Assembly: GCA_973895155.1 (NCBI GenBank)
Contig: OZ316896.1
Span: 10,354,001 to 10,418,000, forward strand
Direction: 5' to 3'
Length of the DNA: 64,000 bases
DNA from: Marsupella aquatica
Taxonomy: Eukaryota > Marchantiophyta
Shown one piece after another: positions 21,077-32,127 of the stretch. The first letter of the stretch is position 1. Each line of letters opens with the position of its first letter. The notes below the pieces were generated by a model. The model did not search any database. It worked only from the letters and a program-made list of their open reading frames with translations, and was not told where the DNA came from. The position numbers and the translations under genes are program-made.

Positions 21077-22399
21077 ATGCAACATATGGAGGTCAATCAT
21101 GGAAGAGTTGTGATGGATCTATCACCAGTTTTGGATAGAGTGGGGCATGCAAGAGCAGAGCGAAGACGTTCACCAAGTGTGTCAGTGCAAGTTGAAGATG
21201 TACGACTCAGATTAGCATTTGATGATATCCAAATCACTAACAATGTTGGGCGAGAAGGATTTATTGCAATAAATGAGAGTGCTAAACATGACAATGTGAG
21301 GCACATTGACATGCCCCATGAAAGGGACTCTTCACATATGGCACATGATCATTGCTCTCCAAGTGAAGTACAGGAGGTTGGAGGAGAAGAAGAAGTCCCT
21401 ACTACAAAGAAATGTGCTTATTGTAGACAAGTGAAAGCATTGCACACTTTTGATGATGGTCGGGTAGCTTGTAAACAATGTTTGGCCAAGAAGAGAGACC
21501 AATACAAAAAGAAGAAGCAGCATATTAGAGGGAAGGATCTTGTGCAAAATTTGCCAACTCTATTTGAGAGTGAATTTATTTTGCCACAATGCATGGGTAC
21601 AAATGAAAAGGTGTTAGAGGACGTATTACATCAGCAAACATTGTTCAACAAAAACCATGCATTCTTGTTTTTGGAGAATAATCAGATGCAACATATGGAG
21701 GTCAATCATGGGGGAGTTGGGATGGATCTATCACCAGTTTTGGAAGGAATAGGGGATGCAAGAGCAGAACCAAGTGTATCAGTGCAAGTTGAAGATGTAC
21801 AACTCAGACTAGCATTTGATGATATTCAAATCACAAATGATGTCAGGCGAGAAGGGCTTATTGCAATAAATGAGAGTGCTCAACATGGAAATGACAGGCA
21901 TATTCACATGCTCCATCAAAGGGACTCTTGACTTATTGCAAGTGCAATACAGGTCGTTGGAGGAGAAGAAGAAGTACATGAAAATGTGAGGCACATTGAC
22001 ATGCCCCATGAAAGGGACTTTCCACATATGGCACATGATCATTGCTCTCCAAGTGCAATACAAGAGGTTGGAGGAGAAGAAGAAGTCTCTACTACAAAGA
22101 AATGTGCTTATTGTAGACAAGTGAAAGCATTGCACACTTTTGATGATGGTCGGGTAGCTTGTAAACAATGTTTGGCCAAAAGGAGAGAACAATACAAAAA
22201 GAAAAAGCAACACATGATCGAAGAGGAGGATGTCCAAAACTTGGGACCTCTATTTGAGAATGAGTTATTCTTAGCAAGGTGCATGCCTGGGAATGAAGAG
22301 GTGTTAGAGGGGTCATTAGATGAGCCAACGTTGTGCAAAAAGGACCGTGCATTGTTGCTCCGCTTTCGCAAGGCAATACAACAAATTGAAATTAAATAG
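21077..22399 (+). pseudogene. Helitron N-terminal Cys-finger region, tandemly duplicated
   Basis: Two copies of CAYCRQVKALHTFDDGRVAC-KQC lie about 690 bp apart (near 21,413 and 22,103). The upstream MQHMEVNHG block is also repeated (21,077 and 21,687). The four-cysteine pattern C-x2-C-x17-C-x2-C followed by a basic stretch looks like a zinc ribbon seen at the start of some plant Helitron proteins. A TGA at 21,929-21,931 splits the region and the second copy stops at 22,399. Both copies are recent (nearly identical). Confidence 0.6.
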
Positions 22400-22404
22400 A
22401 ATAT

Positions 22405-23474
22405 TGCCCAATTTGTGATGAACAATGGTTTGAGATTGATGTGAAGGAGAAAGAGGGCATCTATGGGTGCATGTGTTGTCAAAAACTCGGGGGTCTCACT
22501 ACATGGGGACCTCCCCATCACCTGCGACGTTTTTAGGCCTTGGACCCCCTAAAATGTAAGAAAAAAATATTATTTTTTAACCCCTATAAAGTTGGAATAT
22601 TCTTGGAATATTCCAAAAATTGGATTAAAAAGGCCCTAATATTCTTATAAGTCTCAAAATTGAATTTAAAAGACCCTATTGTTCTTCTACAAAAATTCTT
22701 AAGTCTTCCCTTACAACCAATAAAATGACCCTATCCTTCGTCGCACGTGATATGCCATTTTTGTGGAAGTGAAACCCCCGAGGTCAAAAAGACACCAATG
22801 AAGTGAAGAAATATAGTGCTGAGAATGAAATGCGACCATGTGGTTTGCCCATAGGTGTGGAGCTGCCAAAATTAACCCAATTAGAGGAACAATGCATATC
22901 CCCAGTGCATGTTGTGATGCAATTGCGGAAAGTAAAAGGGTTACAATATGCTTATAGTTCGCATATTTTTAACTTATTGCAAGATCGATCCAAGTTTTTT
23001 AGTGTTTTGCCATTACTTCCAAGTGATTTTGATGTCATTCTTCTTAAACCTAGAGGCCGAGTTGGAGAAGAAAATTCAGTCCAGGTTGCACGACCCTCAA
23101 ATCATGAGTTTAGGGTGCGTCGGGGTGCTATCATGGCTTGGTTGACATATCTTTCGGAGCATCATCCTTCCTTTAGACAAAATGTTGATGGGTGGATCAC
23201 AATCTCCCAAGAAGCTTTAAACCTTCTATCAGAGGATGCATGTGTGGCTAATAGGTTACGCAACATTGAAGAGACTGAAGTGATCATTGATGGTATGGAT
23301 GACAATGACAATGAAATATTAAATGATTGTGCATTGCAGCCAGCTTTGCTTATAAGAGATTGCATGGTTCCCAATCTTGGTTCAAGAATCACGAAGGAAG
23401 ATCGTACATGGAGAAGATTTCAACAAGATCAACAAAATGGGCCCTTATCTATGCCTACATTGAGATCACAATGA
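22405..23474 (+). pseudogene. Helitron Cys motif and DUF6570-like domain, MITE-interrupted
   Basis: YCPICDEQWFEID ... GCMCCQK is interrupted at 22,485 by a MITE and resumes at 22,791 as DTNEVKKYSAENEM. The frame then gives LTQLEEQCISPVHVVMQLRKV and LPSDFDVILLKP, typical of the DUF6570 segment found before the Rep domain, then FRVRRGAIMAWLTYLSEHHPSF. A TGA at 23,472-23,474 ends the ORF but the protein pattern continues. Confidence 0.7.
22486..22782. mobile_element. hAT-type MITE, family A copy 1
   Basis: 297 bp with terminal repeats CTCGGGGGTCTCAC and GTGAAACCCCCGAG, flanked by exact 8-bp duplications GTCAAAAA (22,478-22,485 and 22,783-22,790). No coding capacity. A close copy lies at 33,712-34,007. 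8-bp duplications are typical of hAT elements. Confidence 0.93.
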
Positions 23475-24664
23475 TTGAATGAGTTTGGGGATTCTCCATA
23501 TATCATTGACGCTTTTCCTACATTATTTCCAAATGGGAAGTGTGATCTAAAATCTCAACGGGCACATAATGTGAATGCACATGAGTATTTTAAACATCTC
23601 ATATGATTACGAGATCCCCATTTTGCTCAACATCCTCGATTTTGATGGTTTGCTGCCAACTCCATATTTAGATGGCAAGCAAAAACTGATGGAGCATTCT
23701 ATGCTAAGCGTCGTCATCAAAATGAAGTACAAATCATAGTGGAAGATTTGATGAGACAATTTGAAAGCAATGAAGGAGCTATGGCACGAGAAATAGTACA
23801 TCATGGAAAGAATATTCGAGAAACAAGACCGTTAGTATTGGTCAAATGTGCGATCTGATCTACTTGCAATGGTACAGGACCCGGAGGTGGGATGTCCACA
23901 TATCTTTTTTACAGTTAGTGCTACAGATCATCAATGGCCTGATCTACAACGTTTTATGCCCATACAATATGCAGAAGATGAGATAGAATCACGCAAAGTT
24001 CAAATTTACATAAAAAAAATTGGTGGAGAACCCTCACATAGTATCTTGGTATTTGAATAAAAGATTCAAGCTCTTTTTTGACTTTGTGATGAAGAAGAAA
24101 TGGTTAACAATTGATTATTGGTATCGATTTGAATGGCAAGGAAGAGGGAGTGGACACATTCATGGATTCCAATGGCTTTCAAGGGATCAAGCCATTCAAG
24201 ATCCAAATACTCTTGATTTTTCAAAAGAAGAGGATGCAAAACAATTAATGGAGTACTGGAAAGATGACTTCTCTGCAGTAAATCCTGGCCCTAACTTGGA
24301 AGTAGCTTTCATCCATCCTTGTGCTCGAGAGCTTGATACACTAAAAGATACCAAGCGAGAACTAGCTGAAATGCTTAATAGAGTGCAACAACACAGAAGA
24401 TGTTCTCCTAGGTATTGTCTACGGCAAACAAAAAAGTCACGTGAGCTTCATTGTAGATTCGAATTTCCAAAAGAATTGAGAAATGAAGCAACAATGGTTA
24501 AAACTGAGAGAAACAACTGGAAATTTGAGCCTGTACGCAATCAACCTCTCTTAAATTCTTTCAATACATTGATGATATTGGGATGGCAAGCAAACATTGA
24601 TTTTAAACCAGTGACAACTTTGCGGTCGGTTTTGATGTACATTTCAAAATATGAATCAACCTGA
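23475..24664 (+). pseudogene. Helitron Rep (HUH endonuclease) region, broken
   Basis: The frame after the TGA at 23,472 gives DAFPTLFPNGKCD and AHNVNAHEYFKHLI, then TGA codons interrupt LRDPHFAQHPRF and WFAANSIFRWQ. Further on come DPEVGCPHIFFTVSATDHQWPD and, after a shift in an A run near 24,015, VENPHIVSWYLNKRF, YRFEWQGRGSGHIHGFQW (H-I-H of the HUH motif) and VLMYISKY (Rep tyrosine motif). This is the rolling-circle nuclease that nicks and joins Helitron ends. It cannot work in this copy. Confidence 0.75.
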
Positions 24665-26138
24665 ATATAAAACTGATTCATATGTTGATATTGTGCGTAG
24701 TGTATTCTCTAGCACGGCCCCTGAAGCACGAGGTAGAGATGGTGTGACACGAGTATTGAATCGAATGATAGGAGAAAGAGATTATTCGGCACAAGAAGTT
24801 TGTCATCACTTGCTTTTGATCAACTTGTTCAACTCAAGTCGTGATGTGCAAACAATTGATATGAGATCTATTGATGAACAGCGTGTTCAAGTAAATATTG
24901 AAGGCCAAAATCAAGCAGGATTTGGTAGAACCCCATTGGAATATTACATGGAGAGGGCTTCCGTATTAGATGATGAGTCTTTTGCTAAAATTTGTCGTGA
25001 TTTCACGAGAGTAACTCAACGGGATAGAGAGAAGAAATGGCCTTACACTATCCGTACTAGAGCAAAAGCAGAGTGCTAAAAATCTATCCACAATATTCAT
25101 GGGATCCACAATCTCCGTTGTATGCGGACTGGTGTCGTGCAAAAATGTTGTTGCATCATCCATTTCGAAGGATGGAAGACCTTTTAAGACATTCACATAG
25201 AGATGGTCGCATGGCTTGGATTGAAGCATTTGAGGAATGCAAGGCTCATCACAACCATCAAGTATTAGACTCCTTGGATGAATGTGCACATGCTGAAATG
25301 GAGACTACGGAAGAAGAGTTTGAAAGCGAAGACGTGTCGGATGATGAAAGTGAAAATATTCTATCCGAAGGAATGCTGCATGCTCAAGTGGGGATTCAAA
25401 ATATAAATGGTATGGTTGGCTCCAACGATGAAAATAACAATCTAGGAAAACGAGCTATTGATATCAACTATGATTGGGGAACCAATTCTTATGACTATCC
25501 TAATTTAGAACTCGGGGGGTTAACTAAGTGTATATTTTGGGGTACCACGTGCGATCCTAGCCTAATATAAATAGGCCTATTTTATAAAGAAAATATTCTA
25601 AGAATATTCTCTATTTTCAATATTAATAACCTATTTTACTTTATAAAAAGTATACATTAGAGAATATTCCATAAACATGAGTTTATAATACCTTCTTTTG
25701 CCTCATACGCTTTTTAAAAATTTAGTTAATTTCTATCAAAAATACCTATTTTGGATCGCACGTGGGGCCTAAGATTTTTGATAGTCAACCCCCCAAGATT
25801 TAGAAGATGCTTTCACTTTTATCCAAGATCAATGCAAATTGGCTGGAGACTCTATAATTGTTGATGACATTGATCCCAACTTTGAGGTGTCTCTATTGAC
25901 AGATGAGCAAAAAACATTTTATGATTGCGTCATAAATCATTCTGTTACAAAATGCATTGTACCATTGCAACTCAATATTGACGGTGTTGGTGAAACCGGA
26001 AAGTCTTTTTTGATTGGAGCTATTTCGCACGGTATAGCTCAACATAAAGATCCGAGCTTGCCATCAGCATTGATCAGGATTGCACCCATTGGAGTTGTAG
26101 CTTATACCATAAAAGGACAAACATATCATTCAGCCTTA
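24651..26138 (+). pseudogene. Helitron Rep C-terminal part and helicase start, MITE-interrupted
   Basis: Continues after a frameshift near 24,660: YKTDSYVDIVRSVFSSTAPE, EVCHHLLLINLFNSSRDVQT, then after another shift at about 25,075 the linker with WRAKMLLHHPFR-like sequence and an acidic segment. A MITE sits at 25,511-25,797; past it the frame gives LLTDEQKTFYDCVINH, GVGETGKSFLI (Walker A of the Pif1-like helicase) and KGQTYHSAL. It is cut at codon TTA (26,136-26,138) by element 2. Confidence 0.78.
25511..25797. mobile_element. hAT-type MITE, family B
   Basis: 287 bp with terminal repeats CTCGGGGGGTTAACTA and TAGTCAACCCCCCAAG, flanked by exact 8-bp duplications ATTTAGAA (25,503-25,510 and 25,798-25,805). 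Removing it and one duplication rejoins the Helitron frame (NLE to DAFTFIQ). AT-rich and non-coding. Related in end sequence to family A. Confidence 0.92.
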
Positions 26139-26165
26139 AACACAATTTCGGACCGACCGAGAAGT
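26139..26165 (+). repeat. Left terminal inverted repeat of element 2
   Basis: Starts AACACAATTTCGGACCGACC. Matches the reverse complement of 39,461-39,487 at 23 of 27 positions. An extra inverted copy of its first part (GGTCCGAATTGTGT) lies at about 26,352-26,365. The 11-mer TTCTCGTTTAG follows at 26,175 and recurs in direct orientation at 39,443. Confidence 0.88.
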
Positions 26166-27055
26166 GTGTCGGAGTTCTCGTTTAGCCCGATCCCATTTTT
26201 TTTCTAAGGCAATGCAATGACCGATAAAACTGGCAAAAACTCTCCGAAACGCCACTTTCCTCCATTGCATCGCCGCGGGAATGCAAGGAGCGATACGTGC
26301 ATTGGGTTTTACATTCTGTCAGTGAAAAAGTCCGAACTGCGAGTAACTTGGTCCGAATTGTGTAATCCAAGAACGACCACGCACTAACCCAGGTAAAGGG
26401 AAAACTTAACCATGGTTAAGGGGAAATTAACCATGGTTTAGAGCGTCTCCTATATAAAGAGGAGCGGGCTGCCCCTGGGGCTGCCCATAAAACGTTTGCT
26501 TTTGCCAGAGCAATATCTCCTGACTGAGAGCGAATACCAAACTCCCATCGAGTCTTACCCAAGCGATTTGACTCTTTCTACCGAAAACCCGATAAATTTA
26601 TCGGAACAACCATTCCTGTTCAAGTTCTCCATGTAAGACTAACTAGTCATTTAGTGTAAAATGTCTAGATCCGAGTGGACTGCGATAAATTTATCGCATT
26701 CTGCATTCCTCTGTTGCAATCATTTGATCCAGTGTTTAGAGAGGTGTTGCCTTCATTCCGATAAATTTATCGGAGTCTTCATTCCTTTGATGGAAAGAGG
26801 AGTAATTGAGAATCCGATAAATTTATCGGAGTTGTCATTTTTGTGAAAGATTGAATTCAGGGCTTAGGTGTCTGAGGAAGTCATATTTTCAATTCGAATG
26901 CGGAGTGCGATAAACTTATCGCATCCTCCTGTGAGAATCATTTTCCTTTGTTTTATTTGGAGACTCATCTTCATCTCTGATGTCGCAGTGTTGCCGGATT
27001 TAGGAGGCACAACGGAAGGTCGATTGCACTCCGTGCACAACAGGTATGGTGACAA
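26166..27055. other. Left arm of element 2 with a cluster of five palindromes
   Basis: No supported gene. Five palindromes lie between 26,589 and 26,922, spaced about 55-95 bp. This arm precedes the plus-strand genes and may be a promoter or a protein-binding array. Confidence 0.6.
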
Positions 27056-27328
27056 ATGGCTGTCTTCCTTGAAAATCATGTCAAACGTGCACGCCGGTTG
27101 TACAAGAGACTCGTGCGACTCAAAGTTCTCCCCATCGGTATAGGAGCATTGTGGATGGGTGGTACTGATCCTGGAGATAGGCAGAATCCTCTCCGCATTG
27201 AATTTTACGGAATGAATGATGCAAGAGTTCCAATTTGTTCGAGGTTGATGTTAACGGCGTGTTTACATTCTTTGGAGTTTTCTTGTAACTATTGTTGTCG
27301 TCGTCTTGACAACAAGTACCACAAATAG
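27056..27328 (+). CDS. Possible small ORF or exon in element 2, unknown
   Basis: 90 codons from ATG to TAG (MAVFLENHVKRARRLYKRL; then GMNDARVPICSRL). The N-terminal half is basic and helical; the C-terminus is Cys-rich. I do not recognise it, and it could be chance or one exon of the next gene. There is no homologous support in cluster 1. Confidence 0.25.
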   Translation: MAVFLENHVKRARRLYKRLVRLKVLPIGIGALWMGGTDPGDRQNPLRIEFYGMNDARVPICSRLMLTACLHSLEFSCNYCCRRLDNKYHK

Positions 27329-27579
27329 GCTCACTTCTGTTGTAAGATTTGGAACGAAGACCCTTGGGTGAACCTTTCACGATGAGTGTTTCGACCTTTG
27401 CATTGAGGCGCGTCTTGTAAGGACATATTTAAATAAACAAGTCCTACCCTTGCGCAGCAAATATAATACGTCACGAGTCCTAATCGTTAAACTGTCGTGC
27501 AGAGTTGGTACTGTGGATGTGTTCGGTTACACCTAGTGATTGAAGGTATTTTTATTGGTGGTTTTGGTAGCTCTGTTTC

Positions 27580-28047
27580 ATGGTTACGTCGGAGAATCTA
27601 ATCATTGCAAAGATGGGATCCGTTTTAGCCCACGAGCGTAGGAAATATATTCGAGGAAAAGTGCCCGGTGTGGAATGCGGAAGTTTGTTGAATGGACTTC
27701 CCGATCAACTCATTGAATCTCACATTTGGCCCCTCCTAGCCTTGTCTTGCACACAAGATGAACACCTTGGCCTTGACCTAAAACTTCTACCAGAATAACG
27801 ATTGACTCGAATGAGAACAATCATTTGTCTTGGAGCCACCTCAAAGAAATGGAACTATCTTGTTGTTGGTACACAATTTTGGGCGCTATTGAAATATGCA
27901 GTCCGTGAGATCAATGACATAAACAAAATGCTCGCAAACATTCCTAATGCCGACCTTCTCTCAAACATACATATTGCTAGGGTCTTCCGAGAGGAAACTC
28001 ATTTCCTCTCTCCCATAGATAATTATGCTTGGGTGCTTTTCGTATGA
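27580..28047 (+). pseudogene. F-box-like protein of element 2, with in-frame TAA
   Basis: LLNGLPDQLIESHIWPLLAL is followed, after a TAA at 27,796-27,798, by the same frame with ICLGATSKKWNYLVVGTQFW and ALLKYAV. This matches the cluster-1 F-box-like ORFs (IRLGACSKKWNFLVTNTRLW, AILKQA) closely in spacing. The TAA could have come from CAA. Shared family membership is one of the links between the two elements. Confidence 0.65.
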
Positions 28048-28447
28048 GCAGTTAGATCAGTTTCGTAGAGTTTGGATAAATCTTGGAGAAAGCGGGAAGC
28101 GGACAATTCTTGCATGGCATTGACGAGTCTGAGTGGATGAGGCATTGCTGCAAACATCCAATAAATTTATCGCACTCCTCATTCCTCTAGTCGATTTTGG
28201 GTGCTCTAAGGTTTGCTCAAGAAGAGCTTGTAAAGAAACACTTTGAATGTAATTGACTCTGCCTCCCCTGACTTTGGGTTGTGTGGTCCAGAGTGTATTT
28301 GTTTGCGCCTCTTCGGACGATTAGCTGACAAGTGCATTGGCTTCACAGCCCATTATACAAGGTATTGTAAAGTTGGATGAAACTTGTAGAATTGTAATTA
28401 GTATGTTCTCCAAAATTTATTCCTGATTTCTATTCGGTGATCAGGCC
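28048..28447. other. Non-coding gap in element 2
   Basis: One palindrome copy at 28,158 with its CATTCCT tail. No gene is seen. Confidence 0.5.
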
Positions 28448-29165
28448 ATGCTCGAGCGACGCATTTTTGTACCCTACTTGGATCCTCCAGAATGGGGGAA
28501 TGGAGCCATGCTGGACCAGCTAAGGAGGCTGGATGAGTCACTAATTTTAAAGATATGCAGGCTGGTAGTAAAACCGTCTTACCATAACGCATTTCACTTC
28601 TACGTAGATCAGATAGGGGGAGAAATTTATATTCGGTGGGATAGATATGTTGGATTTTCTAGAAGAGTTATCCTACTCTTTGTGAAAACCGGTGCAGTAA
28701 GACGTTTTATACTCCACTGCTGTCATGTTGTGAAGGGCAATCCTGCTTATGATCCAGAATTCTATGCCGACAACAGACGTAGAGCATTCGATGAGATTCA
28801 GGATGTGATTGACGAGCTGGACAATCCTCTTGCCACCGAGTTTTTTATTGACACTGGTGGGAAACTATATTCATACAAGATTCATCAACTCCCCCCCCAG
28901 CCGGTCTGTGCGCTCTTTAACTTGATCTATGTAAGTTGCCTGTGGACGAACGTCCTTGCCAATGGTGAGATCTGTCCATGCTGCACAAATTAATGCTTGT
29001 TGTGATATTCCGTCATGCCGGTATTCAGTAGCAGTAGTGAATCTTGAGACTGGTGAAGTTGATTTCCATTGGCTGTGGGCTTATGATCATCGCGTCACTC
29101 ATATTCCCCAATGGCCCAAAAAGCGGATCGAACGCTTCGCTCTGGCAAGGTTCAACTATGATTAG
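28448..29165 (+). CDS. Unknown element-2 protein, probably two exons
   Basis: ORF from ATG 28,448 (MLERRIFVPYLDPPEWG) is open through FHFYVDQIGGEIYIRWDRYV and RRAFDEIQDVIDELDNPLAT to CTAT|GTAAGT at 28,930. A second open stretch ends at TAG 29,163-29,165 (VAVVNLETGEVDFHWLWAYD). A roughly 100-bp intron ending GGTATTCAG is likely, but the phases do not join cleanly, so there may be a small indel. I do not recognise the domain. Confidence 0.45.
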
Positions 29166-29401
29166 GATTTAGGTTTAGGGGTTAAGGTTTTGGATTTAGG
29201 GTTCCGTAGCTGATTCTTTGACCTGTACACTCGGCCGTCAATTTAAAGAAGGCTCACTTTTGCGATAATTTTATCGGTCATTTGCATTGCGGGTCTCTTT
29301 GTCCTTGTGTGATGAGATGTCGTGTCCACATGTGTTGTGAGATTGGCGGCGATAATTTTATCGCTCTTTGCATTGGAATTTTTTTATTTGCAGACTTTGC
29401 C

Positions 29402-30370
29402 ATGGCTGCTAGTGGAAAGAGTGGATCTGCTGAGGCAGAAAGTCTCATGACAAGCCTCACCAATGCAATTTGGACGAGTGAAGACATTTGTGAAGAGGTC
29501 AAGTGTATCAAGAAGTCATGGTACTTCCGTGACGCCAGATTACAGTCCACGGGTTTCAAAGATTGTGCTACCCCAATCCTTTGGGTCCAGTTGAAAAAAT
29601 TGGTGAAGGTTAATGTTTCGTATGGCCCTGTCATTGCTGTTGCCGTCGTCGAGTTCATGGTTGGCCACGGGGAGGGAAAAGTGTTGACAGAGGGCCTTAG
29701 TTTCTTGACAATGTGTGGGCGCAAGGGTTTCACATCTCTCATTGTTACTCTCGATAACTTTGATGAGAAATCGATGGACAGTTATCCAGAAGATCCCCTT
29801 GTTGCCGAAGTTTGGGCAGCAAGAGAGATGAATGTTATGGGTTCGGCTTGGATCGGCCAGTATGTGCAAGATTGTGATGCCATCATGCTTCCAAGGATGA
29901 ACGCAGAGTACAAGAGACTTGTGGGTGAAGAGTTCAAACCTGTCCGCAAAATTGTTTTCAAGAAACCAGGTTCAAGTGGCAGCGGTGGTTCTAATGCCGA
30001 TAAAATATCGGGGCGGAAAGAACCATTGCAATCCTCTACACATATTGACGTGGACGAACCTACAACTTCTGGTCAGGTTTTGGGAAGTGGAAGAGGGAAA
30101 GGGAGAGGTAGCGGCAAGGGAGATGCCGCGGGAACCTCTGACGGTGGGAAGAAGAGCTAGGAAACTGGCGGTAGTGGGAGAGGCCGGGGCAACCGTCGAG
30201 GACCATCCGTTAAACCAAGCGAAAGTAAAGGATCCGAGGGATCCAGGCCATCTGGTTCTGGACTTAGCCCAAAGAGGAAGAGGACTGGCTGGACTGAGAC
30301 GGTGGCTGCAGAAGTAGATAGAGCTCCGTCAATTCCATCAGTTCCAGTCGCGGTTCCTGCGGCGCCATTG
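29402..30370 (+). CDS. N-terminal part of the element-2 ParB-methyltransferase gene
   Basis: Begins GCCATGG, a good plant start context. About 200 residues of unrecognised sequence (TSLTNAIWTSEDICEEV; AWIGQYVQDCDAIMLPRM) are followed by a Gly/Ser/Arg-rich linker (GSGRGKGRGSGKG) and a basic patch PKRKRTGW. A TAG at 30,158-30,160 interrupts the linker; the frame continues as ETGGSGRGRGNRRG, so CAG to TAG is likely. It ends at a phase-0 donor TTG|GTAAGT. The intron (30,371-30,532) holds two palindrome variants. A family-2 palindrome lies in the coding sequence at 29,997. Confidence 0.5.
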
Positions 30371-30532
30371 GTAAGTACTACGTCGTTGTACTGTTTAACA
30401 AATACGAAATCCGATAAAAATCTCGCTGTTTATTTCCTGAATTGCGGATTGTGGAGTTATGTTGAACAAATGCAAACTCCGATAAAAATCTCGTAGTTTC
30501 TTTCCTTAATTGAATTTGCAACGCTTTTGTAG

Positions 30533-31253
30533 GCTGATTAGGAGGAGGAGACGGCTCTTTCGATGTATGAGACGGACGCGATCAAGGCAGAGCTCAGTCT
30601 TCTGATGCAACGAAGGGTGCAAAGGACAACTGTGCTTCTACATGTCGACAATCTCATATTTGATGAGGAGGGGGATTTGTCAACTTTGATTAGACCAGTG
30701 GATAGATTGCATGTGGAAAATATCAAGATACTTCTCATGAAAAACCCCACCAACTTCAGTGCCCCGTTCGTGCTGTGTGTGGATCCGAAGGATTGTCCCA
30801 CAACCGCAGATTGGGACATCCTGAAGTCAAGGGTATGGAAGTATAGAATTATTGGAGGGAATCATGCTGCTCGGGCAAAGTCCGAGTTGTTTAAAATGTA
30901 CGAGAAGCAAATATATGGTGAGCCAGAAGCTTGGGTTTACGCTGGGCTTACGAGATCCGAGGTCCGAAAGTTAGGCTTCCAGGATAACTATGACCAAGAG
31001 TATCGGAAGAACATGACTAAAATTGACCCAAGTTCGCGCTTGTCACAATATTTTCCTTGAAATGGGTGTGGGCTCGACTGAAGATGTCCACGAAGCATGT
31101 TGTCAAGAATGCATGATGGAGTACACGCCAGGAGTTCGTGACTCCATGGCCAAACATGATCCGGCTTTCCAAATTGCTTTCCGAACAGGTGAAATTTGGG
31201 ATCTTCAGGAGCAGATTTTCCAGATGTGGGAGAAAGGTATTGTCTTAGGATAA
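30533..31253 (+). pseudogene. ParB-like module of element 2, frameshifted
   Basis: Phase-0 acceptor TTTTGTAG, then AD-stop-EEETALS with TAG (30,539-30,541) where CAG is likely. IRPVDRLHVENIKILLMKNP is followed by PFVLCVDPKDCP and YRIIGGNHAARAKSELFKMY, the ParB GG-x-H-x-A motif. At 31,018-31,021 an extra A in an A run shifts the frame; the +1 frame continues LTQVRACHNIFLEMGVGS, aligning with LTIVRQCRNIWNSFG of cluster 1. A TAA at 31,251-31,253 then stops it. Known ParB-like domains bind or cut DNA and are often linked to N4/N6 methyltransferases. Confidence 0.6.
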
Positions 31254-31369
31254 CCCAAAAAAATTGTGGCAACGACGAACGCAAAGGGAAAGGTAAAACC
31301 TTTGACGGTAAGGGAGATTAAAATGAATAAACTTGCTGATGACCTCAACTTAAATTCATTTCGAGGTCT

Positions 31370-32127
31370 CCAAGACTGTCAAATAAGAAGCATGTCAAGC
31401 GTCTCTTGAATAGGGTTATCGGGAAGGTGATCACTTTGGATCAAATGCACAAGGAAGGTGAGAAGTTGAAAAATCTTGCCAAGGTGAAGAAACTATTTTT
31501 GCAGTCTGGTCAGCCAGATTGGGCAACATGCAGAGAAATGTTTCCCAACGAAACAGATGTCTTGGTCCTTGGCATATGGGCGGAGAAATTGAGTGACGCG
31601 GTAAGCATTCCTCTCACAACATGCTCTATCGTGAGATTTTTATCGGCTTTAGCATTCCTTTGTTGGTTTCTAAGCGATTGCATCTATCAGCTAGCGCGCT
31701 CCATCACGAGATTTTTATCGGCTTTAGCATTCATTTGTTGGTTTCTAAGCGATTGCATCTATCAGCTAGCGTGCTCCATCGCAAGATTTTTATCGGCTTT
31801 AGCATTCATCTCACACTATTCTAACTGTAGATGTGTCTGACATTTTTACAGCTGAAGATTAATTCAAAAAGGAAAAGCAAAGTGGTTCCGATTGTCACTT
31901 ATAATTCTGCGGGGGAGGTTATTGTTCCCTCAGCTGAAATCCCTTATGTGTTTAAGAATTTTGTGCTTGTTGCAATCGATAAGTACAATCGGCTGAGGCC
32001 CTTAGGCGAGGGCACAGCAGAAGCGTTTGAACAAACATGGAAAAATGCAGACGGGGATTCTTTTCCCTACTATCTCCCTGGGTCCTCAGCGTTACTAATA
32101 CAAGGAGGACGTGTGAACAACGCAAGG
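31370..32127 (+). pseudogene. Middle exons of the element-2 ParB-methyltransferase gene
   Basis: Exon to 31,600 (KKHVKRLLNRVIGKVITLDQ; LQSGQPDWATCREMFPNETD) is joined by phase-0 splices across a 251-bp intron to 31,852-32,127 (LKINSKRKSKVVPIVTYNSA; NFVLVAIDKYNRLRPLGEG). The link back to the ParB part has at least one frameshift. The final donor GG|GTATTT at 32,128 fits phase 0 with an acceptor at 33,310-33,311. It corresponds in position to the Lys-rich stretch before the methyltransferase motifs in cluster 1. Confidence 0.5.
31621..31815. repeat. 76-bp triplicate inside an intron
   Basis: Three direct units at about 31,621, 31,697 and 31,773, each with GAGATTTTTATCGGCTTTAG and CATTCAT or CATTCCT. 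The core is a half-degraded family-2 palindrome. The array makes up most of the intron at 31,601-31,851. Confidence 0.88.
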
